This document shows positions 41,620 to 52,900 of a DNA stretch of 64,000 nucleotides, piece after piece; position 1 is the stretch's first letter, and each line of letters opens with the position of its first letter. The translations under genes and the position numbers were made by a program. Origin of the DNA: Poecilobothrus nobilitatus (lineage: Eukaryota > Arthropoda > Insecta > Diptera > Dolichopodidae); assembly GCA_947095535.1 (NCBI GenBank), contig OX352772.1:103789099-103853098 (forward strand), in the 5' to 3' direction. A model generated the notes under the pieces. The model saw nothing but the letters and a program-made list of their open reading frames with translations. It was not told the origin of the DNA and searched no databases.

Positions 41620-41735
41620 CGATTAAATGAAACCTTTTTTCAATTAAATGAAACTATTTTTCAATTGAATGAAACTATTTTTCAATAAAATGAAACTATT
41701 TTTCAATTGAATGAAACCTTTTTCAAAATACATAA
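41620..41735 (-). repeat. 21-bp minisatellite
   Basis: About five units of 21 bp, such as caattaaatgaaactatttt, are in phase with a minus-strand frame that reads the heptapeptide QLKNSFI repeatedly. Related words in reverse orientation recur near 41893-41930. It fills the gap between gag and pol remnants. The open frame is a by-product of the 21-bp period and I do not regard it as a gene. Confidence 0.8.
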
Positions 41736-41939
41736 AAACTTTTTTAAAGAAAATGAAAAATTTCTGAATTTTTGCCTTATCCATAACCAAAGAGGAATTT
41801 TGCAAGTTAGTAGTAACAAGTTTCAATTATATAATTTTTGTAAATGAATTAAATTTTACTTTTTTAAATAAATTTTATTTGTAATTTTTGTAGTTTCATT
41901 TATTTTGAAAAAGGTTTCATTTAAGAATTAGACTCTTGA

Positions 41940-42315
41940 CATGGTTTGATTTGGATGTTAAAGAAAAATGTCCAGCTTCAAAAGTTGTTGCATCCAGTGA
42001 AACTGCTTGTTTGGGTCTTCTGTTATCAATGAGTTCTAATAATTTAGATTTCATCTTAAAATAACTGTCTTCGTACAATTGACGATCATAAGCCCTTTGT
42101 TCATCTTAATCCAACCTTTCTAGTTTGGTTTGAATGTTGTTGAAATTGGTGAAGTGAGATTCAAGATGACTTTATTTTGTTTCCAACTCAAATATATTGG
42201 ATTCTGCATCTTTGTTTGCGACCTAATTTTTCATAGCTGTAATTTGCCTTTTTACGACGATGCGATTGGCTTTGAGTTGAGGAATTTGTTGTGCGTTATA
42301 CCCAGTATGAGGCAT
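41940..42315 (-). pseudogene. BEL/Pao gag N-terminus
   Basis: From an ATG at 42315 the minus strand reads VKRQITAMKN, then LERLD and a segment YEDSYFKMKSKLLELI. This is the helical N-terminal region of BEL gag proteins ('KRxxIKRQLTRF..L......F...YF..K.KL..LI'). Stops are present near 42225 and 42115. It stops at about 41940, next to the minisatellite. Confidence 0.65.
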
Positions 42316-43096
42316 TTTTTAAGTTTTTAGCCAAGTAATATAGGCAAAACGAAAAATTAAAAAAACAAATACAAAATGACTTACTTGATAACCTTTATGT
42401 ATTTTCTTGATGGTAAAAAAAAAACTACGGATTCAGAAGAATGCAACGAAATAGCAGTTGAGCATCGAACAATTAACTTGATGATGTATTTATTAGTATT
42501 TGATTTTATAGCTCTTATATTTTAAATTCCATAAATTAAAAAATAAATTTTTGCTCAATATTATTAATATTCTACTTATTTTATTTATATTTTGTTTAAC
42601 GATCATTGTTTGGATTGAACGATTAAGATTTTATTTTAATTTTATCTATAACAAATTAAGTTGAAGTCTGTTAAAAATTTTATTATTATTACTTTTGTTT
42701 TTTAGATAATACTAGATAGTACTTATTTAAATTTCTGAATTCTATTGACGACAATATGGATGTATGTATTAATGTATACTATCAATTAGTTGAATGTATG
42801 ATCTGAGGTATATAATAATTATATTATATATTGAAATATATAATACTGGAGAAAAATGTGTTCATATATCTATGTACGTATGTACAAAAAAAACTTTGAA
42901 TATATTCTTTAATTTGTTAGAATAATTTTATTCCGTAATATATACGGTTTAAGTGATTTGTTTTATTTGCACCGAATTAATTTTTATTTGCGAGTTCGAA
43001 TTATTTTGTATACTGTTTTATATTCAACGAATTATAATGTAAAGAATTATTTATTCTATTCACAAGTTCAAATTATGTTCACTTTGCACTTCCCAT
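42316..43096. other. BEL leader, AT-rich
   Basis: Between gag and the primer-binding site there is AT-rich DNA without coding potential or recognisable insert. Confidence 0.5.
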
Positions 43097-43114
43097 ATCC
43101 GGCTCGGAGGACCA
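43097..43114 (-). promoter_or_regulatory. BEL/Pao primer-binding site
   Basis: On the element strand the bases next to the LTR read tggtcctccgagccggat, beginning with TGG and resembling the tRNA-derived site (TGGTCC.TCGAGCCGGAT) I associate with insect Pao-type elements. Confidence 0.7.
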
Positions 43115-43116
43115 AT

Positions 43117-43617
43117 TGATGTGTCTTAAAGCATTTTTTAAAACATGTTACAATAACAATATTCCGGAATAATTTTAATTTTCAAAACAAAATTTATTAA
43201 CATACTCAAGTATTTAATTTATGTCACATTTATTTCAGAACAATAACAATTTACAAATTCGCGTTTAATTAAATTTAATTCATTCTTTTTACTTCAAAAA
43301 TTCTATCATATATTTTATGTGATATGTTATATATATATTTTATGTGATCAAGTGATAATAAATTTATACATATGAGAAATAATTCTTTTACATTTTTTTT
43401 ATAGAGCAAAAAGCTAGTTTAACCTTGAACTTCAAAAATTCAACTAACTCGTTCTAATTAGTCGCATACAATAATTTTATAATGTTTCAAATTTTATTAA
43501 GAGAAAAACAGAAAGTATGAAAAGTTAAGTTATTGCAAATTAATTTAATACAATTAAGAAGTTTTGGCAAATGAACTTTAATTTTATAATTTTTTTTAAT
43601 ATTTAAATCTTTGGTCA
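43117..43617 (-). repeat. BEL 5' LTR, uninterrupted
   Basis: About 500 bp, from tgatgtgtctt to tttggtca (TG..CA). It contains the single atat site at 43370-43373 where the other LTR is interrupted, so it serves as the empty-site reference. Confidence 0.9.
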
Positions 43618-44118
43618 AATATTTAAATCTTTTGGCTTGCTTGATAGAAGAATTACCAGAGTTATTTCTAAGCTGAGTTCGTATATTGATTTAGTGCACC
43701 GCTATTGTATAGTTAAATGTTTGTTTTTATTAATTTATGTTTTCTTTATAACATAAGTTCGAAATTGGCTATTTGTGCAATAGTAGCTCTTGTTCTTTGC
43801 TACACTTGCACTTTTGGTGTTTTATGCGGTAAACGAAATAGGTTTTTGAATGTATTGTTCATGCACGTATTCATTCTACATATAAGAGTAGTTACATTGG
43901 CTCCATGTTATTATTGCATATCTAATTCTAGCTAGAATATGTGAGTTGTACATTAGATTAATGATGTTTTTTTTTTTTTTTTTCTTTTCAAGCGACGGTG
44001 GCAAACACACTCGAAACACACTCAAGGAACTGCACGAGGTTCTTTTGGATAGTGTTGAACTTTAGCCAACCAAACCCACCACCTTTAAACCCAAACTTTA
44101 GGTTGGGTCCTTTAATAC
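43618..44118. other. unassigned DNA with poly-T
   Basis: A plus-strand open frame at 43717-43935 (Cys- and Leu-rich) has no motif I recognise. A T run lies at 43966-43982. No gene is called. Confidence 0.45.
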
Positions 44119-45070
44119 ATCTATATATAAGGAAGAAATTCTGTTTGTTTGTTTGTTTGGCCGAATTCACGTAAAAACCACCAGTCTGATTGCAATAAAA
44201 TTTTCCAGGAACATTTCCACGAGTTAGTCCGGAAGGAGTTATAAGCTATATCCGGTTTCGGTTCATTCACCCATTTCGGCCCGAGAGCCTTTTAAAGCTT
44301 TTTGGTTTTCTCGTTGTCCTGCCTAAACGGTTCAACCGATTGAGTTGAAAATTTGTACAAATGTTCTTCTTAGCTCTAGGCGGGTACCGAAGAAATTTGG
44401 TTAGAATATATTACTTGTTTGGATTCGAGCCGGCGGGCTTCTAAAAAATGTTTTGTTTCCGATTTGTGTCCAATTTTGTGTGGTGGTTGTATGGTCCGAA
44501 AAAAAACCTGTGACAATATTTATAAAGTTCCGTTAACCCGTTTGGGCACGAGAGCCGAACGAAGTTCATAAAATTTTGTTGTTGTCCTGCTTAAACGGTT
44601 TAATTAATTGATTTGAAAACTTTCAAAATGGTTGCTCTTTAGCAGGAAAGCTCACTAGATTAATTTGGTTACGATCCGTTAACTAGATTCACCAAGTGAG
44701 TTGAAATTTATAAGAGCTCTAGCTCTTTATCAAGAAGCTCACTGAGATGATTTGGTTACGATACATTAACTCATTTCAGCACCAGGCCTAAATTAAGCTT
44801 TTCATTTTTTTATTGTCGTGCTTAAACGGTTTGACCAATTGAAAATTGGCACAAGTATTGCACTTTTCCACAGAAGCTCATTCGACTAACTCTGCTGCGA
44901 TACATTAATTCATTTCGGCACGATAGACTGCCAAAAACAATTGTTTGTTTCTAATCTTTGTTTCTAATTTTTGTCTAATTTGTCTAAAATTCTAAATGAA
45001 TTTACGGTTCTAAATAAAGCCTGTGACAAATTTTTGTTAACGTTCATTAGCCCGTTTACGCACGAGTACC
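44119..45070 (+). mobile_element. Helitron-like 5' end with tandem ~260-bp units
   Basis: The block begins atctatatataaggaagaaa, then a TTTG run, the pattern of insect Helitron 5' ends (TC then TATATA). It continues with about three diverged units, each containing 'aaacggtt.aaccaattgagttgaaaatt' and 'aagctcact..atttggtta.gata..ttaac.catttcggcacgag' words (near 44265-44530, 44532-44758 and 44759-45060). It stops where the next LINE begins, without a hairpin-CTAG end. No transposase is present. Confidence 0.55.
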
Positions 45071-46330
45071 TATTAAAGATATTCTGACACATATAAATTA
45101 CCAACTTTTGGAAACACACGTGCAGGCATAAGGTTCCATAAATGCGACGTTCCGACACACAATTTCCTAATGGCGTGTTATGCCATCTTGTCAATTCGAC
45201 AATGTAGGGGTAGGCATATGTCGCCTTGTTTCACGTTTGAAAACTTTGAAAGGTTTAATTTCTTTAGAACAGGTGTTCAGTCCTACAAGGAATCTGTAAA
45301 ACAGGGTCAATGATCCGACAGTACAGCGATAGCAGCGTGGAGTAAGAGCTGAGGTGACACTGGGGTCGCCAATAAAACGAATGACCCTATTTTGCACTTT
45401 GTCGAGATAACCCAGCGTTGTTTGGGGAGCTCCAACCCAAATATGTGCATTGTACTTCATTTTCGGCCTAATGCACGTATTATATATATTCAGAAGGGCG
45501 GTTGAAGTAAGCTTTACAGTGGTACAAGAAACTCAAACAATTAGCAGCACCTTTAGTTATACCAAAAATATGATTTGACGAAGTTCTATTAATGTGATGA
45601 TTAATATTACAGCGGCTATGAAATTTATAGGAAGCTACAAGGGTGCTGCCATCTGCGAAACTATAGATTGGATTAGAGGTTATTGAAAGTAGATCATTGA
45701 TTAATATTAAGGAAATAGTGGGAGATAAAACCGATCCCAGCATTTATTATAAAATTATCACATGAACATCCATCGACAAGTACTCGAATCGTTCGATTCA
45801 AAAGGAAACCTCCAATCCATTTAAAAAAGACCCCAGCTAAACATAATGCTTTGTGTTTTGCTAGTAAAGCATCATGCCAGACTCGGTCAAAAGCTTTAGA
45901 AATATCCAAAACCACTACATCAGACTCACCAGAATTGTGAAGGCTGATATTCAACTTTTGGCAAAGGTAAGTAATGAGATCACCAGTTGAACGTTGGGCT
46001 TTGAACCCGTATTGCTGATCATGAAGGAGACCCCTGCGATTTAGATATTTCAAAAGCTTCTGGTTTACAATTTTTCCCATCACTTTGGAAAGAACCGAGG
46101 TTATAGCAATAGGGTGGCAGTTGAAGGGATGTTTTTATTACCTTTTTTCGAAATTAGGAAAACATGCGGAATTTTCCATTGGGTAGGATGAATACCCGAA
46201 GTAAAGGAAAGGTAGAAAAGATTACGTAGAGGTTTTGAAATGTTTGAAATGGTATTTTTAAAAACCATGGTAGTGACACCGGGTCTACTATGAAATCTCC
46301 TTTTTTTAAATCTTTTTTTTTAAATTTCTT
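45070..46330 (-). pseudogene. LINE RT, family J copy 2
   Basis: The minus strand reads the pre-palm (about 46280-46100), then frame 46083-45694 with LLHDQQYGFKAQRSTGDLIT, motif A LDISKAFDRVWHDALLA and the NRTIRVLVDG turn. Frame 45743-45480 has the catalytic box YSFADGSTLVASYKF, with Gly in place of the second Asp. It then jumps to HIFGITKGAANCLSFLY, lacking about 90 residues found in copy 3. Frames 45460-45191 and 45194-44964 give the C-terminal part. Confidence 0.9.
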
Positions 46331-46859
46331 TTTTTAAATCTCCTTTTTCAAAATATTTACATTAGACAATCTGTTGTGTGGGAACGAATTATTGGCTCGT
46401 TTGATTAGAAATAAGAAATTTCATTTATAGACGTGATTGACTGTGTCTCTTTTTGTGGTGTTGGCTGTGGAATTTGGGTTATTCTATTTTCTTTTATAGT
46501 AGTGATTTGTGATTTTGATTGATATAAAAGTTTTTGGTAATTATTATTGCAGTTGCTATGATTATTAAAGTTACTAATGTGATATTTGTAGCTTTGTTGC
46601 AATCGATTTGGTTTCATATTGCTTATATTGATATTTTAAATTCTTACAAAAAAAATTACAAAATATGACAATTGCTAGTCTTTATAATAATTATAATTTC
46701 TTAGTCGAAATTGTCTTTCAAGCAAAATTCAGTATCGAATTACAAAAATGTATTTTACTTATTACAACATAATATTTTATTATTTTTTTTCTTTACTAAA
46801 ATTTTTCTTTTTATTGACATAGGTACTAAGTGGTTTTAACATATTTTTTTTATTGTTGG
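46331..46859. other. unassigned
   Basis: A minus-strand open frame (46617-46405) is Asn/Gln/Ser-rich and might be a fragment of a gag or ORF1 linker, but has no diagnostic motif. The rest is AT-rich. Confidence 0.4.
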
Positions 46860-47795
46860 TTAGTGTGAGTGGCTGGCCACCGCCGCTCCTGGCAGTGACC
46901 CCAATTAGCGCGTTAGCACCGTTTTGCTACCACTTCCGTGACCACAAGTCTTATAATATAGCTATATTAGTTTAATTTTAAATCCATTTCGTTGCGTTAA
47001 GAAACCTTACCATTTCTGCAGGTTGCTTAACCGCTAGATCACTAAGATCGTTGAATTGATGGCTACCCAGAATTGCTATTCTGGCCCTCGCCAGCGCTGG
47101 GCACTTACAGGTGAAGTGTGTAATGGATTCTTTCTCATTCTGTTCACCACAGCTGCGACAGGATGAATTGAATGGGATACCTATTCTGGCCGCATGTTCA
47201 CCAATTGGCCAGTGGCCCGTGAACACACCTATTGTTCTGGCTATATTCCGTCGGGATAGCTTCAATAGATTTTCGGTTCTTTTTTTATTTTACGATGGCC
47301 AGACTTTCCTGGCCGTACAACATGTGGCTAGTTCGTTCCACCTTCTATTTGCTAAGAACAAAAAGTGGAGGAAGATATCTCTCTTAACGCTGTTTAGCGG
47401 GGGCTCTACCTGTTCCGCCAGTGAAGCATTTAAGCTGGAACCCCTCCCTAGCTCATCAGCATGTTCATTTCCTGCGATGTTCCTATGTCCCGGAACCCAC
47501 AGTAATGTAACATTGAATTGATTACTTACATTCTTAAGCTCGTCAAAGCATTTTCTGACGAGCTTAGAGGTTATTATTGTAGAGTTGAGAGCCGCAATTG
47601 CTGCTTGGCTGTAAGTAACAATTGCAATGCTTCCTCCCAGAGAAGAATTGTTCCCTAGTATTTGGCATGCTTTCAAGATTCCTAGCATTTCAGCTTGAAA
47701 TACACTCGCTTTATCTGGCAGACGAAAAGCATGTTCTATTTTTAGTGATTCCGAATAGACACCCGCACCAACACCACACTCCATCTTTTTTTATT
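46860..47795 (-). pseudogene. LINE RNase H and Cys-rich C-terminus (I/jockey type)
   Basis: Frame 47784-47290 is an RNase H domain: GVGAGVYSE at the first strand, FQAEMLGILKAC with the catalytic Glu, VTYSQAAIAAL where the family has VTDSQAA, and LLWVPGHRNIAGNEHADEL. Frame 47265-46978 follows after a short frameshift: LSRRNIARTIGVFTGHWPIG and a CRSCGEQNEKESITHFTCKC zinc motif. Such RNase H plus cysteine C-termini end the ORF2 of I-like and some jockey-like LINEs. RT is absent: the 5' end is cut at about 47790. A GC-richer 3' untranslated region extends to about 46860. Confidence 0.95.
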
Positions 47796-47799
47796 GTAT

Positions 47800-48720
47800 T
47801 ATAATCATTTTATTTTTAGACCCTAGCCATTAAGTGGCTGTATGGTCGTATAGATAGTTTAATAATTATCAAAAAAAATATATATATATCATTAATCACA
47901 ACAATTCTGAAATTCCTAAATTTCATTTTCTTAAATAACAATAATTTCATTTTCCTCTTTAATTATCAATCAAATTATCAAATTATATTCTTAGCTACAT
48001 TTTCAATATACTAGAATTAGCTATTAGTTTTATTTTTTTTTTATGTTATTAATTAATTTACTACATTTACATTATAATTATAACAAAATCTAATTTTCTT
48101 TTTAAATAAGATGTAGGAAGTTAAATTTTTTAATTCAACTGTTAAATTATTATAAGCCCTTAAACTATTATATACACAATTTTTTTTTTTTTACTTATCT
48201 GTTCGGAACAAAAAAAGATAAAAGTTACTCCGGTTTCTAGTATTATGATTATGTATGTCAAAATTACGATTTATTAAAAAGTTGTGTTTAATTAAATTGT
48301 TAACTATTTTAAAAGCTAGAAAATACACTTCTCTCTTGCAAATATTTTCAAAGCTGAAATATTTAGGCGAATAAATTAAACTTGTGGGATTTTTGATTGG
48401 GAAATTATTATATATTATATATATATCTAATTTTTTTATATAGATTTGTGAAATGTTAGTCCATATGGGATTTAAGTAAATTAAATTTGAACAAATGTAG
48501 GAGGAATATATAACATATAATGTGTTTTCATTAAAGTATTTTCTTAATCTTTTTAAAATAAAAACATATGGAACAACCTTCTTCATAATGTGATTTATAT
48601 GTTCTTGCCATCTAAGTTTGCTATCGATAATGAATCCTAAATAGTTAAAATTCTTTATTAAGACAATTTATTTTTATAGATAATGCTAGTGAAACTAATA
48701 ATTTTATTTTCAAATATTAA
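47800..48720 (-). pseudogene. LINE RT C-terminal part (CR1/L2-like)
   Basis: Frame 48586-48191 reads VVPYVFILKRLRKYFNENTL, then LIYLNPIWTN and NHNTRNRSNFY, the usual thumb and C-terminus of CR1/L2-like RTs. Upstream (48660-48600) a segment NYLGFIIDSKLRWQEHI fits directly. The catalytic palm is missing between this part and the endonuclease at 48734. The 3' region (48190-47800) is AT-rich noncoding. Confidence 0.8.
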
Positions 48721-48733
48721 AATTTTTGGCTTG

Positions 48734-49431
48734 TTAATATTTAATTATGTTGTTGGGTATTCTGGTTGCGAACCTATCGTTTATATTATTATACACTATA
48801 AAACCATTACAGAGTAATGTGTTTCTATAATCTTTTACCTCATTACTATTTTTATCCAACAAATTAATATTAAAGTCGCCTAAAATTATGGTATTTTTAT
48901 ATAAAGAAGTTAAGTCATCTAATTTTTCAAAAGTCATTTATATTTGTTTGGTGAGACTTATTAAACACACATTATATTAAAGTTTTGTCTTAATAAATTT
49001 ACAATCAGAATATTTGAGTTGAAAAAATTTTCTTCATTTAGCAAACTACTGCTTAAGTTATTAGCTACAAATATAGCAGCGCCTCCGTAGGATTTTTCAC
49101 TGTTAGAAAAATAGGCAGTGTAACTCGGAAGATTGAAAAATTGATTTTCTTCTTTTAGAAGCCAAATTTCAGTTAATACTATTATATGTATGTCACAATG
49201 TAAAGTACTAATTAATACTTCTAAGTTATTTAATTTATTTCTCAATCTTTGCATATTTAAGTACATTATATTAAGGTTGTTTTTATAACTCAACATTATA
49301 TTTTTATCTAGCCCTGTAAAATAATTAACTTTAATATTTGTATCAATATCAAACATTATTGTAATTGACAATATAATAATTATTTTGCATATACAACAAA
49401 AAGAAACAAGAAAAAACGATAAAATATGCAA
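48734..49431 (-). pseudogene. LINE endonuclease (same element)
   Basis: Frame 49431-48961 contains LNIMYLNMQRLRNKLNNLEV, VLTEIWLLKEE with the catalytic Glu, FSNSEKSYGGAAIFVANNL. Frame 48937-48734 contains NTIILGDFNINLLDKNS, the GDFN box. One frameshift near 48950 separates them. The next expected segment (SDH box and RT palm) is deleted. Confidence 0.85.
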
Positions 49432-49577
49432 AAAATAAATCTGTAAGATATTTTTTTTAAAATAAAAACTTATATAATTTAAGTGGTACGAGTGTTGAAT
49501 TAATTATTAAAGTTTTATGCAAACAATAATTAGTTAGTACACAATCCCATGCCAATTTGCCAACTTCAAATACTATT
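49432..49577. other. AT-rich spacer
   Basis: No feature seen between the LINE and the target duplication of the P-superfamily element. Confidence 0.5.
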
Positions 49578-49585
49578 CGTATAAT

Positions 49586-49628
49586 CAGAAATTATATATA
49601 TATAGATAACGCAAGCAGAACAAAAAAT
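49586..49628 (+). repeat. P-type left terminal inverted repeat
   Basis: Starts cagaaattatatatatatag, then ataacgcaag. It is the inverse of 57740-57782 with two mismatches. Similarity extends weakly further, with 'aagtgcccc' on the left (49662) and 'agtgcccc' on the right (inverse of 57709-57716). Confidence 0.9.
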
Positions 49629-50462
49629 ATCAATAACAATTCTCGAAATTTCTCAGATTTCAAGTGCCCCATTTGCAAAAAATATGCTCGTGAATATTTG
49701 ATTCTATTTTAATTTTAGATATGTAGGTACATACATGATAAATATTTTTTTTTATTTTGTTTTTTTTTTCTTTTTTTTTTCAAAAACTTTAAAACTTCTT
49801 TTTAAAAGAATGCATTTGAATAAAAGACAATAATTTCTACGATTCACGAAATTTTTTTTGAAACTAAAGTTTTAAAATTTTGTTAAGTATTTATTTTTAC
49901 CTACAATTAGTACAACTCGAAACCATTATTTACCATTATAAAACTATTTTTAAAACTATTTAGGTAGTGCTCGAATTTAGCAAAAATACACGACAACAAA
50001 TCTTAAATACATGTATTCTTCGTTTCACACAACTTTAATCTAAATTCGTAAACAATTAAAATATTTCAAAAATTACTTTGTATAATTATAATTAGAAATA
50101 AAGAAAAAGAAGAATTCACTTTGAAAATACCTTATTATTACAAATGGTATAATAAAATCTATTTATAATGTTTGTGTTTTTATATTTCAAAACTGGTTAG
50201 AAAAGTTGTCTATCAATAATTTTGGTTGTTTTTTTTTGTTTTTAATTTTAAATATTTTATTTATTTAAAAAATAATGCAAAAAACATATTTTAACATTTT
50301 TCTTTCAATCTAACAATTTCGCATAAAGAGTTTTTAATATCTTTTGTATTTAAAAATTGAAGTAAATCAAATAATTATATATTAAAAACATGGCAACGTT
50401 ATATAAATAATTTACGTCTTATTTCTCAAGTATTCTATTTTGGACAGACTGATCATGTCATG
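49629..50462. other. P-type left subterminal DNA
   Basis: AT-rich noncoding sequence with no gene recognised. Confidence 0.5.
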
Positions 50463-51439
50463 TGTTGATCCATAACCTACATTAATTTTTAGAAGGCCTG
50501 GACATTGAAATACTTAAATGTGTTTGTGCAAATTGTAAATGTATTGTGAGAAAAAGCTTCCAAAAATGACATTTCATAAAGATTTTTTTGTTCTTTTCTG
50601 TTTTTGTTTTTGTTTAAGAAAAATGCCGATTTTTAACAATTTTCTTTTCGAGTTTTCGATATGAAATATTTACCCAAAAATGCTAAATTGTATATTAAAA
50701 TAAAATTTGGAAATTTTTCTTTAACATACCAAAATTTCAGCTTTCAACTCGAAATTTTGAACATATTTTCAACAAAATAAAATTTTTAGTTTTTCTCTAG
50801 CATTTCATATCGTCGCCATTTAATACTCTCAAAAAATTATGAGAGTACCCAATTATAATAAATTAGTGAACATAACCTAATAATTTTAAAGCTTTCTAAT
50901 AAATTGTACTGGAAATTTGGAAAATATATTTTAGTTCAAACTAAGTTTTTATATTTTTAATTATATTAAAAAATTATAAAATTTATATAAAAATAAAGTT
51001 TGAAGTTTTATCTTTATGTCAATAAAAAAATTAACTTTGAAATCATATTTTTCAGCAATATTTTAAAGAAAAGAAAAAAAGAAGTACCAAATTCTGGTTA
51101 AGCAATTTTCGTTTTTTTCTATACAGTCTATAAAAAAAAATTATTGTAAATAGAATATTCATGTACTTACATGAAATAGAATTATCTTTTTATGAATGAA
51201 ATTTTAAATTGCAATACTATTTGATAAGTATTAGAAAAAAATTAGGTAATATTTTATTTTAAATAACTCTAAATTTTAGTAATATTTTATTTTATGTAGT
51301 CATATTTTTGTAGAGTTAAATTTTTGAATTGAATTATTATTTTTAAAAGATTTTATTGTATGAATACCTATTTAAAAAAATTAATTCAATTATTTAGTGC
51401 CTAATATTGCTTTTTTTAATAATTTCCTTAAATAAAGTG

Positions 51440-51700
51440 GGTGGAAAACATTCGGTTGTTGGGTATAAATCCAATTATAATAATAGCACGATATCTGTAG
51501 CTACTTTTAAATTTCCGGATAAAGAGCCTTTGAGAAGCTTAAAAGAGCTTTGTACAAAGATCAGACTGGCAACCAACAGCTTATAGTTCTGTAAATGTAA
51601 ATTGCATTTTTCAGAAATGTGTTTTAAATTAAATAATGATAAAAGTCCGCGTTTAATACCAGATGCAGTTCCAAGTATATTCACCAATTACTTGGTAAAT
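51440..51700 (+). pseudogene. THAP-domain remnant
   Basis: The plus strand reads a zinc-dependent DNA-binding THAP domain in pieces: GGKHSVVGYKSN (where the family has a Cys before KSN), SVATFKFPDKEP, a stop at the second Cys region (near 51582), HFSEMCFKLN and the closing RLIPDAVPSIF, the AVPSIF box typical of THAP proteins. Loss of zinc ligands and the stop show it is not functional. It is distinct in sequence from the THAP domain at 53678. Confidence 0.65.
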
Positions 51701-51929
51701 ATAATAGAAACGAATGATAAAAACTTACGCGATGATAATATAATTTTAAATTTCTCTAATTTAGTTTTAAATGTTAGTAAAAAAATAAATTTAAAATACT
51801 GGAAATTATATAAAGGCCAAAATAATATTATTTTATATATTTTAATAGAAAATAATTACTTTAAATGTGATTTTAAATTTATAATAATAATTAATAATGA
51901 TCTAAGTTACCTATTTGACAGATAATACA

Positions 51930-52856
51930 GAAATAAAACAATTTCAAAATATTGAACGATATTGAAAAACGCAAAAAATTAGATAGTATTATTGACTAAA
52001 TTAACCTTTTTGATATGAATCTATATATAGTTGTATATATAGTACCTATATATAGTTGGGATACAATAGTCATATCATTTTTCATTTTTGCCCACTCAAG
52101 ATCTATTATTACTATCCGGTCGGAAAATATTGATTTTTGTGACATTTTTTTTGTTTTTTACTTTTTTTAATATTGTTTTGTTATAAATTAATTACTTTAT
52201 TTTGTTTTATTAAATTTTATTTTAAATATATCATATTATTTAGTTAAAAAATAATTTATATATTATTTGTATGTAACTATTAATATATTTTTTTTTATTA
52301 TTTTAGTTTAAGGCGATACCACTTTAAAAATAATCGCCATATCCCCTACCTCAAAGGAAAAGGCGAATAACTTATAATGTTAATTTATTTTATTATAGTA
52401 ATAACAATTTTAAATAAGTTAACATAAATTAACTTATTGTAAAAATAATTAAATAGTTTATTTTTTGCACTTAATTTTATATGCATTCTAAAAAATTTAC
52501 AATATTTATTGCAAATCAATATTGCAATAAAAATTAGTTTTCAACATTTTTTTTTGCTCAGTAATGTACCAAATTAATGCTCTTTTAAAAAGTTTTTAAG
52601 AAGCTTTTTTTGTTGAAAAGTAGTTGGAAGACATTTTTTAAAATGCATATTTATGAATGAAAATTTAAAATTTTTAAAAATTTCTTTTTACTAAAAAACG
52701 TAAAAAAGATGGAACTTTAATGCTCCCTTAGGACGAAATTAAAAAAAATCTGTAGTTTTTGTGTTATTTCCAGATTTCTAGGAGGACTACTATTTTTTTC
52801 CATAAGACTACGTGTATTTTTTTTGAAAAAAAGGACTACTATTTAGCTTTCCTCTC
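51930..52856. other. AT-rich interior of the nested element
   Basis: No coding or RNA feature recognised. Confidence 0.5.
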
Positions 52857-52900
52857 TCAATGTCCAGGCCTTCTAAAAATTAATGTAGGTTAGGGTTGAT

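Larger units (their letters stand above)
28901..43617 (-). mobile_element. BEL/Pao retrotransposon split by a DNA transposon
   Basis: A minus-strand BEL/Pao element is recognised from its 5' LTR (43117-43617), a primer-binding site, a gag N-terminus, an RNase H/integrase-region fragment and a 3' LTR (28901-29164 plus 40746-41001). The 3' LTR is interrupted by an 11.6-kb transposon. Outside that insertion only about 3.1 kb of the element remains, so most of pol was deleted. No flanking target duplication is evident. Confidence 0.85.
50463..52900 (+). mobile_element. nested 2.4-kb inverted-terminal element with THAP remnant
   Basis: A perfect 36-bp inverted repeat (50473-50508 and 52857-52892, starting taacctacattaattttt) and an outer ttgatc word on both sides define the element. 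Between them lies a THAP-domain remnant at 51440-51700 and otherwise AT-rich DNA. It is probably a non-autonomous derivative of another P-like element. The exact ends are uncertain by a few bases, and a 3-bp gtg repeat is the only candidate duplication. Confidence 0.7.

Noticed and set aside
41620..41735. CRISPR array
   Set aside because: Units are contiguous 21-bp repeats without unique spacers, in a eukaryotic transposon context.
43717..43935. A small Cys-rich membrane protein
   Set aside because: No recognisable family, weak start context and no neighbouring exons; length is within chance expectation.
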